From positions 1 through 8,211 of the forward strand of contig CANJJY010000199.1 of NCBI GenBank assembly GCA_947474445.1: DNA of 8,211 nt, in the 5' to 3' direction. Position numbers and translations under genes: made by a program. Of this stretch, positions 1 through 6,696 are shown one piece after another (positions within the stretch are counted from its first letter, which is position 1; each line of letters starts with the position of its first letter). This DNA comes from Oligoflexaceae bacterium. GTDB taxonomy: Bacteria > Bdellovibrionota_B > Oligoflexia > Oligoflexales > Oligoflexaceae. The notes below the pieces were generated by a model. That model had not been told where the DNA came from and searched no databases. It saw nothing but the letters and a program-made list of their open reading frames with translations.

Positions 1-1313
1 AGGGCCTCTCGAGGTTGAACGGCCGATCTAAAAATAAGAAAGAGCATCACCAAATAAGGTGGCAATACGTAGACGGAAGGACGATCGACGTTCTGAGTAA
101 TTAATTCCAGCGCCCGCAAAACCGGCAAGAAGAGGCTCACAATCAAATGGGCGATCGTATAGGCCGAGAATAAGCGCCAGGCTTTGGGGCCGAGCGCGAC
201 GGGCTTTCCTCTCCAAAGGATCTTGAAGAGAACGAGGAGATAAAGACCATCGATAGGCCAGAACAGGAGCTGCTGGGCGTTGTGATGCAGATCGAGGTGA
301 CCCGAGACGGCCCACGACAGCGGCATCAGAAATCCAACCAAGCCTCCAAAACCGACGAGCGGCAGAGAAACCAAAGCAAAGGCCCGCAGAAAAAAGGCCT
401 GGTAACCGGGCCAACGCTTGTGCATGAAGAGGCCGCAGCCGATGACGCAGAGCGGCAAGCCAAAGCCCAAGAAGATGATCATATAGGCGAGATCGAGGTA
501 GGAAGCCGGCCCCTGAAACTGAGCGAGGATACGCGTCCCCTGGATGAGAGGTCCCCTCTCACCCTCGATCTGCATCAAAGCCTCGCGCAGGGCGAAGGGA
601 TGGAACATCTTCTCCCACAGGCTGAGCGGGTGATCGAGTCGATTGTTCATGCCGATATCGAGCAGGACATCCATACCGGGATTGTAGGAGTAACCCTTGT
701 ACATCATGTCGCGGAAGGTTTCGCTGGTATAGGTATGGATCGCTTTCTGCTTGAGAGAACCGCCTAGCGCCTCGTCGATATAATCGCGTGGACGCGTCGA
801 ACAGTTGTCAAAGAAGTACTGATAATTATAGGGTCGATTCTCTGGTCGGCTATTCCATACCAATCGTTCGAGCAGCTTTCGCTTCTCGCCGGGAGATAAG
901 TTGAGCTGATCCTCCCAGACCGTCCGGCCTTCCTCTTGATAGTAGCGCTCCGCAGACCGAAAAGAATAGATCCCAAGCTTATAGACGAGAATCCCGCGAT
1001 AGAAGCGCAAGGAAAAACTAAAAGGGTCGCCGAAGTCAAACATGCCCCAGTTGAAAACGAGATCACGTCCTGACTTCCGATCATGCACGCGAATTGCCGT
1101 GTGACCAAAATTATTGAAGACCAGATTACCGACATCCACGGTATGGAGATAAACGTCGACGGCTTCCAGATCATCAGGAACAACCGAAAAAGTCTCAGCC
1201 TGCGCAGTTTCTGCTCGCCAGGCTAGGCTGATACAAAATAAGAGTAACAGGCATCTTAAAATAATGTTCATACGCGACATTCGAGATTGAGCTGAAAATC
1301 GAGGAAAAAACAT
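1..1313 (-). CDS. Lnb-like (DUF4105) lipoprotein N-acyltransferase family membrane protein, 3' end cut by window
   Basis: The frame is open from 1313 to the left edge (437 codons, no stop). The N-terminus is a signal peptide or anchor: a basic stretch, then a Leu-rich core (about residues 18-27) ending near AETAQA. The periplasmic part carries the two DUF4105 hallmarks: NNFGHTAIRV with His71, followed by FNWGMFDFGDP, and later YFFDNCSTRPRDYID with Cys171. A His/Cys pair of this kind is the likely catalytic centre. About five hydrophobic helices follow (roughly residues 273-297, 306-330, 347-366, 379-398, 413-427), matching the Lnb layout of a periplasmic domain plus a five-helix membrane domain. 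By family, Lnb N-acylates the lipid-modified cysteine of lipoproteins, the role Lnt plays in other bacteria. The ATG at 1313 is preferred because GAGG at 1322-1319 lies 5 nt upstream and overlaps the stop of the thioesterase gene. ATGs at 1280 and 1271 would give a shorter signal peptide. Family assignment is firm; the exact activity is inferred. Confidence 0.82.
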   Translation of the reverse strand, partial: MFFPRFSAQSRMSRMNIILRCLLLLFCISLAWRAETAQAETFSVVPDDLEAVDVYLHTVDVGNLVFNNFGHTAIRVHDRKSGRDLVFNWGMFDFGDPFSFSLRFYRGILVYKLGIYSFRSAERYYQEEGRTVWEDQLNLSPGEKRKLLERLVWNSRPENRPYNYQYFFDNCSTRPRDYIDEALGGSLKQKAIHTYTSETFRDMMYKGYSYNPGMDVLLDIGMNNRLDHPLSLWEKMFHPFALREALMQIEGERGPLIQGTRILAQFQGPASYLDLAYMIIFLGFGLPLCVIGCGLFMHKRWPGYQAFFLRAFALVSLPLVGFGGLVGFLMPLSWAVSGHLDLHHNAQQLLFWPIDGLYLLVLFKILWRGKPVALGPKAWRLFSAYTIAHLIVSLFLPVLRALELITQNVDRPSVYVLPPYLVMLFLIFRSAVQPREA

Positions 1314-1320
1314 GCCGACC

Positions 1321-1872
1321 TCAGGTTTGGCTGCGGTCAGAGACTGGCACGCCATCTGGCTCTTTTTGATGCATACGCTCTGCGTTTTGCCGCTTGGTTT
1401 CAAGCCGGGCAATCCGTCGGGCCTTAGCCTCGCGCAGCCTGCGCTGCTGCTCTTCCGTCTCGGGAATAATATCGGGCATCCGAGCTGGTCGCCCGTTGCT
1501 ATCGAGCGCGACCATCGTCACATAGGCTGAAGCGGTATGAAAGTTTTCGCCGGTCCGCGGATTTTCCGCCATGACCTTGACCCCCACTTCGCAGCTGGTC
1601 TTCGATACGAAATTGACCGAAGCGCGGAGCATCATAATCCAACCGAGGCGAACAGGGGCCAGAAATTCGAGAGCATCGACAGAAGCTGTGACGACCTGCT
1701 TGCGACAGTGACGTTCGGCGCAGATGGCCGCAGCAATATCGACCCACGACATCACCACGCCGCCGAAGACAGTTCCGAGCGAGTTGGTATGCTGGGGCAA
1801 AATATGTTCCGTCATCACAACTTCGCTTTCGCGCGGTGAACGACCGCGTTCTTCCTCTACTTTTCCTGCCAT
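1321..1872 (-). CDS. Acyl-CoA thioesterase, YciA/YkhA-type hotdog family
   Basis: This 183-residue protein has a single hotdog fold of the cytosolic acyl-CoA thioesterase (BACH/YciA/YkhA) type, which hydrolyses acyl-CoA to free acid and CoA. The diagnostic motif is at residues 29-45, TNSLGTVFGGVVMSWVD, with the probable catalytic Asn30 and Asp45. VVTASVDALEFLAPV (60-74) is the expected central strand region, and FVSKTSCEVGVKV (88-100) leads into the last strands. After the fold ends (about residue 137) there is a charged, probably helical tail rich in Arg, Glu and Lys, not part of the hotdog core. The start ATG (1872-1870) lies inside the end of the diguanylate cyclase gene, a 16-nt overlap, and GAGGAAAG at 1886-1879 serves as its ribosome binding site. 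The Lnb-like gene begins 7 nt after its stop, so the three are likely co-translated. The substrate chain length cannot be read from sequence. Confidence 0.9.
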   Translation of the reverse strand: MAGKVEEERGRSPRESEVVMTEHILPQHTNSLGTVFGGVVMSWVDIAAAICAERHCRKQVVTASVDALEFLAPVRLGWIMMLRASVNFVSKTSCEVGVKVMAENPRTGENFHTASAYVTMVALDSNGRPARMPDIIPETEEQQRRLREAKARRIARLETKRQNAERMHQKEPDGVPVSDRSQT

Positions 1873-2960
1873 GCCTGACTTTCCTCATTCGTAACCGGGG
1901 TCGCCGCATTCAAAGGAGTTCCGACCAAAACCACGCGGTTCTTGCCGTTGCGCTTACTCTCGTACATACATTCATCAGCCATAGCGAGCAATCGATCTTT
2001 TTCTACGCCGTGTTCGGGAAAAGCCGCGACTCCGATCGACGAGGTGAGCTGCGCAAAACGCCCTGGTGCGACCTCGAAGTTGGTCTGTTGAATCTTTTCT
2101 CGTATCCTTTGCGCCGTCTTGTAGCCAGCCTTTGCATCCGATTCGATCAGAAGAACGACAAATTCGTCGCCACCGTAGCGAAAGACGAGGTCGACATCGC
2201 GGACAGTCAGCTTCAAGATGGAAGCGACTTCGCGCAAAACCTGGCTGCCGGCGAGATGCCCGTGTTGATCGTTGATCGGCTTGAAGTCATCGAGATCGAT
2301 GAAAAGGAGGCAAAAAGAGGAATTATAGCGCTGCGCTCGTTTGAGTTCCCTCTCGAGCGATAGCTCGAGATAGCGGTGATTGTAAAGTCCGGTGAGATCG
2401 TCGATGTGGAGGAGCGTCTGCGTTTCCGTAAAGCGAGAAAACCATCGACAGGTGGTTTGCAGCTGCTTCACTAAAAAATCAACGGCGATCTCGGCACTGG
2501 CATGAAGCGAATCGCTTGCCTCCGAGGACGGGCCGCTCAGGGAAAGATCTTCCCAGACCAGTCCATACCACTCGTGCATGGGGTCGCCGAGCAAAGCGAA
2601 GTTGACGCCTTTGTCTTCGACTTCCAGATGGTTGATGCCTTCGGTGTAATCGTAGGATTTCAAATCGATCAATTTAAGCTGGGCCGTAATTTCTTGCAAA
2701 ATGCGACTGTCGAATTCGGCCACATCTTTGATGGGAACCGCTTCAATTCCCTGGCCTTCTTCGCTGGTTTCCAGTCGAAGCAGCGCAAAGGCCGGAATCG
2801 AAAAATTGCTGCGCAGCAGTTTGATCGTCCGCGTCACAAGACTTTCCAGATGCGTTTCGCGCCAGAGCGCTTCGCAGCCAGCGATCATCTGGGTAAAAAC
2901 AGCCTCGGGACTGCCGGGTGCTGCGACTAAAGTCTTGGTACTCTTTGGTTTGATATTCAA
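1857..2960 (-). CDS. Cytosolic GGDEF diguanylate cyclase with an unassigned N-terminal sensor region
   Basis: This 367-residue protein ends in a complete GGDEF domain (about 180-346) that condenses two GTP into cyclic-di-GMP. DDLTGLYNHRYLE opens the domain at 187, FIDLDDFKPIND (220-231) carries the metal-binding Asp222, and the active site is an intact GGDEF at 263-267. RDVD at 254-257 sits five residues before it, which is the inhibitory RxxD I-site, so product feedback is expected. The first 180 residues have no membrane helix. Their mixed alpha/beta character could be a divergent GAF-like domain, but I see no diagnostic motif. The start is TTG at 2960: AGGGAGAG at 2973-2966 is well placed, no in-frame ATG lies between it and the upstream in-frame stop, and an ATG near 3000 is in another frame. 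The gene overlaps the thioesterase start by 16 nt and follows the prepilin peptidase after 90 nt. Confidence 0.93.
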   Translation of the reverse strand: MNIKPKSTKTLVAAPGSPEAVFTQMIAGCEALWRETHLESLVTRTIKLLRSNFSIPAFALLRLETSEEGQGIEAVPIKDVAEFDSRILQEITAQLKLIDLKSYDYTEGINHLEVEDKGVNFALLGDPMHEWYGLVWEDLSLSGPSSEASDSLHASAEIAVDFLVKQLQTTCRWFSRFTETQTLLHIDDLTGLYNHRYLELSLERELKRAQRYNSSFCLLFIDLDDFKPINDQHGHLAGSQVLREVASILKLTVRDVDLVFRYGGDEFVVLLIESDAKAGYKTAQRIREKIQQTNFEVAPGRFAQLTSSIGVAAFPEHGVEKDRLLAMADECMYESKRNGKNRVVLVGTPLNAATPVTNEESQAWQEK

Positions 2961-2965
2961 TTCGA

Positions 2966-2973
2966 CTCTCCCT
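2966..2973 (-). promoter_or_regulatory. Shine-Dalgarno that fixes the TTG start of the diguanylate cyclase
   Basis: AGGGAGAG read on the minus strand lies about 6 nt upstream of TTG at 2960-2958. It is the only strong ribosome binding site near the 5' end of this frame, and it supports a non-ATG start. Confidence 0.7.
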
Positions 2974-3015
2974 ACGCCATTTGCGTTGCAGATAGGCCAT
3001 GGTACGAATCAAAAA

Positions 3016-3043
3016 CTTATCCGACTGATCAAGCTCATTTCAA
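3016..3043 (-). promoter_or_regulatory. Candidate sigma70-type promoter for the diguanylate cyclase-thioesterase-Lnb genes
   Basis: On the minus strand TTGAAA (3043-3038, five of six bases matching the -35 consensus) is followed after 16 nt by GATAAG (3021-3016, four of six matching the -10 consensus). It lies in the 90-nt gap between the prepilin peptidase stop and the TTG start and would leave a leader of about 50 nt. This is a motif match only. Readthrough from the prepilin peptidase promoter is an alternative. Confidence 0.35.
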
Positions 3044-3050
3044 CCTGCGT

Positions 3051-3893
3051 TCAGAACGTGATGATCACATCGGCCAGCTGATGTCCAAAAAGATGATAGC
3101 AGACGGCTGCAAAAGACAGGAATGGACCAAAGGGCAATCGCGTTTTCATATCCATCTTTTTCGATATGAGTATAACACTGATACCCACTATTGACCCTAA
3201 AATAGAGGCCCAGAAAACCGTTGTGAGGATAGCCTGATAGCCGAGCCAACCACCGATCGCGGCCAAAAGCTTCACATCACCCATGCCAAGCCCCGCTTCA
3301 CGGCGGACCAAGTAGTAAATCCATGCGATCGCATAGAACACTCCACCTCCCAGAACAACACCGAGCAGAGCTGATTTCCAATCGAGGTCAGGGTGAACCC
3401 AGACGACGAGCGGTGTGAGCGCGATCATCGGCAAGCTGAGAACATCCGGAATAATCTGATGTTCAAGGTCGATCACAGAACAGATCAGAAGGACGCTGCA
3501 GAACACCAGGGCATGGGCAAAGCGCAAAAAATCGCGCGGATCGATCGCCAACTGCCCATCCCAACGCAAAACAAAAGGGAATTTCCAGTAGATCAGGACG
3601 AAAAGAAGACCCGTAGCGAGTTCGACGAGCGGATATTGAATGGAAATACGGCCCCCGCAGCAGGCCGCTTTACCGCGTAAAAAAATCCAGGATAGCAGAG
3701 GCACATTATGCCAAAAAGGGATCATAACGCCACAGTGAGGGCAGACCGAGCGTTTCTCTTTCCAGAAAATACCCCGTGGAATCCGATAGATACAAACGTT
3801 AAAGAAACTCCCCATCAAGAGTCCGAGGCAGAGAAAAATATAGCTCAGAGGACTGCACAGAATCGGGAGCAGTTCGAGGAGCAAGCCTTGCAT
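3051..3893 (-). CDS. pilD: Prepilin peptidase / N-methyltransferase (A24 family)
   Basis: This 280-residue polytopic inner-membrane protein cleaves the leader of type IV pilins or type II secretion pseudopilins and methylates the new N-terminus. The N-terminal part has the family signature MGSFFNVCIYRIP (27-39), then a cytoplasmic zinc-binding loop with CPHC (51-54) and CCGGRISIQYPLVE (78-91). The two catalytic aspartates of the membrane aspartyl protease are Asp142 in IDLEHQIIPD and Asp206 in GLGMGDVK, and LPFGPFLS (253-260) is also conserved. Length is normal for the bifunctional enzyme. The zinc loop is odd: the third cysteine is displaced (Cys78-Cys79 instead of Cys-x-x-Cys, with Ala76 at the usual place). 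ATG at 3893 is preceded by AAGGA (3904-3900) at 6 nt. No pilin or secretion genes are visible beside it, so which substrates it serves is unknown. Confidence 0.93.
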   Translation of the reverse strand: MQGLLLELLPILCSPLSYIFLCLGLLMGSFFNVCIYRIPRGIFWKEKRSVCPHCGVMIPFWHNVPLLSWIFLRGKAACCGGRISIQYPLVELATGLLFVLIYWKFPFVLRWDGQLAIDPRDFLRFAHALVFCSVLLICSVIDLEHQIIPDVLSLPMIALTPLVVWVHPDLDWKSALLGVVLGGGVFYAIAWIYYLVRREAGLGMGDVKLLAAIGGWLGYQAILTTVFWASILGSIVGISVILISKKMDMKTRLPFGPFLSFAAVCYHLFGHQLADVIITF

Positions 3894-4039
3894 AGAGGGT
3901 CCTTGCGGGAAAGGTGAGTCATTCTGAAGGCCAACTTCATTATATTAGCTCTCAAAAAAATAAGAAAACTATTATAAGGAAAGTTTCGGCCGTGCGCACC
4001 TCGCTCGGCCCATCGCCAGCAGCCCGAGGAAGCCCTGTC
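3894..4039. other. Divergent intergenic region between prepilin peptidase and mutS2
   Basis: These 146 nt contain an AT-rich core (about 3935-3985) flanked by GC-richer ends and should hold promoters for both divergent genes. The minus-strand -10 candidates are visible; I see no convincing plus-strand -35/-10 pair for mutS2. The mutS2 reading frame stays open back to a GTG at 3914, but that part shows no MutS2-like sequence and is better read as leader. Confidence 0.6.
3939..3944 (-). promoter_or_regulatory. Candidate -10 element for the prepilin peptidase gene
   Basis: A perfect TATAAT on the minus strand lies about 46 nt upstream of the prepilin peptidase ATG, inside an AT-rich stretch. 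The -35 region at the right spacing (TTTCTT, about 3967-3962) is weak. A second perfect TATAAT on the same strand (3976-3971) also lacks a good -35 box. Transcription from this region is likely, but the exact promoter is not settled. Confidence 0.35.
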
Positions 4040-6490
4040 ATGATCCATGAAATCACCCTAGAAAAACTGCAGTGGCCCCTGCTGCTCGAAGCTCTCGCCG
4101 AGGAAGCGCAAACTTCCGAAGGGCGTGAACTCTGTCTGCAACTGAAGCCCACATTCAAGGCCGATGCGATCGAGCAGCGCTGGGCCGAAGTCATACCGCT
4201 GAGGGATTTGCAGCGAACCGGCTATCGCGCACCGATAGGCGACCTCCCCGAAATGCGCAACGTATTCCGCGGAGCCGCGCTCGGCCAGATTCTCGATGGC
4301 GAATCGATTTGGAACGTGTTTCTTCTCTTGAATCAAGTTCGATCGGTTCATCAGTTCGCCGTCGACAAGCAGGATCGCTGCAAGACGCTCGTGCGTTTCT
4401 ATCGAACTCTTTATCCGCTCCCAAAGCTCGCACGGACCATCGAAAAGACGATTACCAGCGAAGGCGAGCTGCAAGATGATGCTTCGCCCGAACTCAAGCA
4501 CATTCGGCAGCAAAAGCTCGGCATGCGCAAGAAGATTGAGCAGTTGATTAAGCAATTGCTCACCGATCAGCAGCTCGAGATGTATATCCAAGATAAATTC
4601 TTCACGCTGCGTTCTGATCGCTACGTGGTTCCCATCCGCATCGATGGCCGCGGGCGCGTCAAGGGTTCGATCTACGATTCTTCCGATAGCGGCCAGACAC
4701 TTTATATCGAGCTGGCCGAAATCCGGCCTCTCAACGACGCGTTACTCGAACTCGAATCGGCCGAAAAAATCGAAATCCTGCGGATCTTCAAAGAGCTGAG
4801 CTCGCTGGTCGCCACCGATCTTGAGGTGATCAGCGGCAACTACGAACGCCTGATCGAACTCGACGTTCTCTCGGCCGAAGGAGGCCTTGCGGCCAAGCTC
4901 GATGCCGGCGCCGCTAGGATCCGGAGTAAGCCGGGATTGACGCTGCAAGGCGCCCGTCACCCGCTTCTCGCCCTCAAGACCCAAGGGCGTCCGGTCGCCA
5001 ACAGCATCACCCTCGAACCAGAGCAGCGTTCTCTCATCGTGTCGGGACCCAACGCGGGTGGCAAGACGGTCGTCTTGAAAACAGTTGGTCTCGTGCACCT
5101 CATGGCTCAGGCACGCCTGCTTCTGCCCGTCGATGATCATTCGGAAATTTATCTTTTCAAAAGCATCTTCGTCGAAATCGGTGATGCTCAGAACCTATCC
5201 GCGAACCTGTCGACTTTTTCTGGTCACCTGATGGGTTTGAAGCCGATTCTCTTGCAGTCGAGCGATCGAGACCTCGTTCTACTCGATGAGCTCGCCGTCG
5301 GCACCGAACCGCAAACCGGCTGCGCCATCGGTCAAGCGGTCCTCGAAGCTCTCGCCGATCGCAAGGCGACCTGCGTCGTCACCACACACTTTGATAATCT
5401 CAAGAGTCTGGCCATCGAAGATCGCCGCTTCCGCAACGGCTCCATGGAATTCTCGACGCGCGATCTCATGCCGACCTATAAGCTGGTGCTCGACATTCCC
5501 GGCCAAAGCTATGGCATCGAAGTCGCCGAGCACATCGGCCTCCCGAAGACCGTTATCGAACGCGCTAAAGATTTGCGCGGACGATCGAGCACCACGATGG
5601 ATCAAATTCTCGAATCCTGGCAGGTGCTGCGCGAGCAAGCCGAGCAAGAAAAGATCCGCTACGCACAGCTCAAAATGGAAATGGAGAGTCAAAAGCATCG
5701 CTGGGAACAGGAACGTCAAGAGCTCGCTTCCGCGAAAAATGATGTCTCGGCCAAGATCAGGGCGCGCTATCAGGATCAGATCGATGCGATGAAGCACAGC
5801 TACGAACAGATGCTCGATGAGCTCAAGCAATTCGCTAAGGACCAGAAAAAAGCTCCGCCTTCGGCTGAGAGTCTGCGCGGCGCGCTCAAGGAGCGGCAAG
5901 TTAAAATGGATGGGGCCGGACGACAGCTCCAGCAAGAGCTCGATGGCTTGAAACTTGAATTCCAGGATACGACCGAACTGCCAGGCATCCCCGTCAGCAT
6001 CGAAGAATTGAGCGTCGGCAGCCGCGTTTATCTCGTTTCAATGGGCAAAGAGGCCCAGATCAGCAAAGTGCAGATCGATCCTCCGAGCATTGAAGTGACG
6101 GCAGGCCTCCTCAAGCTGCGGCCTTCGCTGCAGGACTTGCGCCTGCTCGTCGGGACTGCCACCGATGCGAAGAAAACACCAAGGGGTCGGGTCGTGGGGT
6201 CTCAGACCGAGAAATCGGGACCCAACTTCGTCATTCCGACTCTTACCAACAGCCTCGATCTGCGCGGCATGGACAGCGATACGGCGCTCGATCGCACGTG
6301 GAGCTTTATTGACAAAGCGGTTTTGCGGGGAGAAAGTCACGTTATCCTGATCCATGGTCACGGGACGGATACGCTGAAGCGATCCTTGCGCCGCGCTCTT
6401 GCAAAAGACGCTCCCTACGCACTTGATTTTAGACCGGGTGAAGCTGAAGAAGGCGGCGATGGAGTGACCGTGGTGCACCTGAGACATTAA
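4040..6490 (+). CDS. mutS2: MutS2 family ATPase with C-terminal Smr domain
   Basis: The product has 816 residues (MutS2 is usually about 780-800). It begins MIHEITLEKLQWPLLLEAL, the usual MutS2 opening, and lacks the mismatch-recognition domain of MutS. Core and clamp helices run to about 300. The ABC-type ATPase has Walker A GPNAGGKT (336-343), Walker B LVLLDE with Asp416 and Glu417, then an ELAVGTEP signature and VVTTHFDNLKSLA. A Gln/Glu/Lys-rich coiled coil covers about 515-650. The Smr domain keeps LDLRG (739-743) but has HGHGTD (772-777) where HGxGTG is usual. Family members bind branched DNA, suppress recombination, and in some bacteria act on collided ribosomes; the Smr domain is an endonuclease in several. 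The start ATG at 4040 is chosen because GAGGA (4026-4030) precedes it and homology begins there. An upstream GTG at 3914 would add 42 unlikely residues. It appears monocistronic. Confidence 0.95.
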   Translation: MIHEITLEKLQWPLLLEALAEEAQTSEGRELCLQLKPTFKADAIEQRWAEVIPLRDLQRTGYRAPIGDLPEMRNVFRGAALGQILDGESIWNVFLLLNQVRSVHQFAVDKQDRCKTLVRFYRTLYPLPKLARTIEKTITSEGELQDDASPELKHIRQQKLGMRKKIEQLIKQLLTDQQLEMYIQDKFFTLRSDRYVVPIRIDGRGRVKGSIYDSSDSGQTLYIELAEIRPLNDALLELESAEKIEILRIFKELSSLVATDLEVISGNYERLIELDVLSAEGGLAAKLDAGAARIRSKPGLTLQGARHPLLALKTQGRPVANSITLEPEQRSLIVSGPNAGGKTVVLKTVGLVHLMAQARLLLPVDDHSEIYLFKSIFVEIGDAQNLSANLSTFSGHLMGLKPILLQSSDRDLVLLDELAVGTEPQTGCAIGQAVLEALADRKATCVVTTHFDNLKSLAIEDRRFRNGSMEFSTRDLMPTYKLVLDIPGQSYGIEVAEHIGLPKTVIERAKDLRGRSSTTMDQILESWQVLREQAEQEKIRYAQLKMEMESQKHRWEQERQELASAKNDVSAKIRARYQDQIDAMKHSYEQMLDELKQFAKDQKKAPPSAESLRGALKERQVKMDGAGRQLQQELDGLKLEFQDTTELPGIPVSIEELSVGSRVYLVSMGKEAQISKVQIDPPSIEVTAGLLKLRPSLQDLRLLVGTATDAKKTPRGRVVGSQTEKSGPNFVIPTLTNSLDLRGMDSDTALDRTWSFIDKAVLRGESHVILIHGHGTDTLKRSLRRALAKDAPYALDFRPGEAEEGGDGVTVVHLRH

Positions 6491-6518
6491 AAAGTAGAGC
6501 TCACGGTGGTTATCTTCA

Positions 6519-6534
6519 CCCGCTCCGTAGCGGG
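6519..6534 (+). terminator. Possible weak hairpin terminator after mutS2
   Basis: CCCGCT, a CCGT loop and AGCGGG form a perfect 6-bp GC-rich stem 29 nt after the mutS2 stop. The following bases (CTTGTG) are not a proper T-tract, so it may be a Rho-type pause or simply an mRNA-end stabiliser. Confidence 0.35.
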
Positions 6535-6568
6535 CTTGTGCAGTGAGGACAAGGGATGCAAAGGCAAG

Positions 6569-6586
6569 CAGTGAAAATGTTCACTG
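6569..6586. repeat. 18-bp inverted repeat, operator-like
   Basis: CAGTGAA and TTCACTG are perfect 7-nt arms around AATG. It lies about 110 nt before the E1 start codon and about 32 nt before a possible -10 element. A half-site copy (GCAGTGA) occurs 28 bp upstream. Symmetry and position suit a dimeric repressor or activator site, though a small RNA hairpin is also possible. Confidence 0.45.
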
Positions 6587-6696
6587 GCCGGCCGACCAAA
6601 GCATCGCCTATGAAGGGTATAGTGCTGAGGAGCTGGATGTGCTAACAGAATGACAAGGGTCGGGCCTGAGTCAGCCTGCTTATACGGAGCACGTAC

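Larger units (their letters stand above)
6491..6696 (+). other. Intergenic region between mutS2 and the E1 gene
   Basis: These 206 nt carry no supportable gene. In order they hold the 6519-6534 hairpin, two copies of GCAGTGA (6540-6546 and 6568-6574), an 18-bp palindrome overlapping the second copy, a GGCCGGCC palindrome at 6586-6593, a possible -10 element TATAGT at 6618-6623 without a good -35, and GGAG at 6686-6689, the ribosome binding site for the E1 gene. The arrangement suggests an independently controlled promoter for E1. Confidence 0.55.

Noticed and set aside
28..414. Minus-strand open frame of 128 codons
   Set aside because: It is in a different frame from the Lnb-like gene, which has clear motifs and membrane helices over the same bases.
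282..767. Plus-strand open frame of 161 codons
   Set aside because: It is exactly antisense to the Lnb-like gene in the complementary codon frame; it has no family motifs, and its Gln/Glu/Asp-rich composition is that of an antisense shadow.
764..1183. Minus-strand open frame of 139 codons
   Set aside because: It is an alternative frame inside the DUF4105 domain; the FGHTAIRV and DNCSTRPRD motifs are read only in the other frame.
2743..3012. Minus-strand frame beginning upstream of the cyclase with a basic N-terminus
   Set aside because: It overlaps the cyclase coding region out of frame, has no recognisable domain, and the cyclase start has the better ribosome binding site.
3914..4039. N-terminal extension of MutS2 from a GTG at 3914
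   Set aside because: The 42 extra residues do not resemble MutS2, and an ATG at 4040 has a Shine-Dalgarno sequence and begins exactly where homology begins.
5279..5935. Minus-strand open frame of 218 codons, Leu-rich
   Set aside because: It is antisense to the mutS2 ATPase and coiled-coil region; the hydrophobic look comes from complementing Glu/Lys/Gln codons.
6586..6593. GGCCGGCC palindrome next to the inverted repeat
   Set aside because: A single 8-bp GC palindrome is expected by chance often enough; there is no other copy or context to give it a role.
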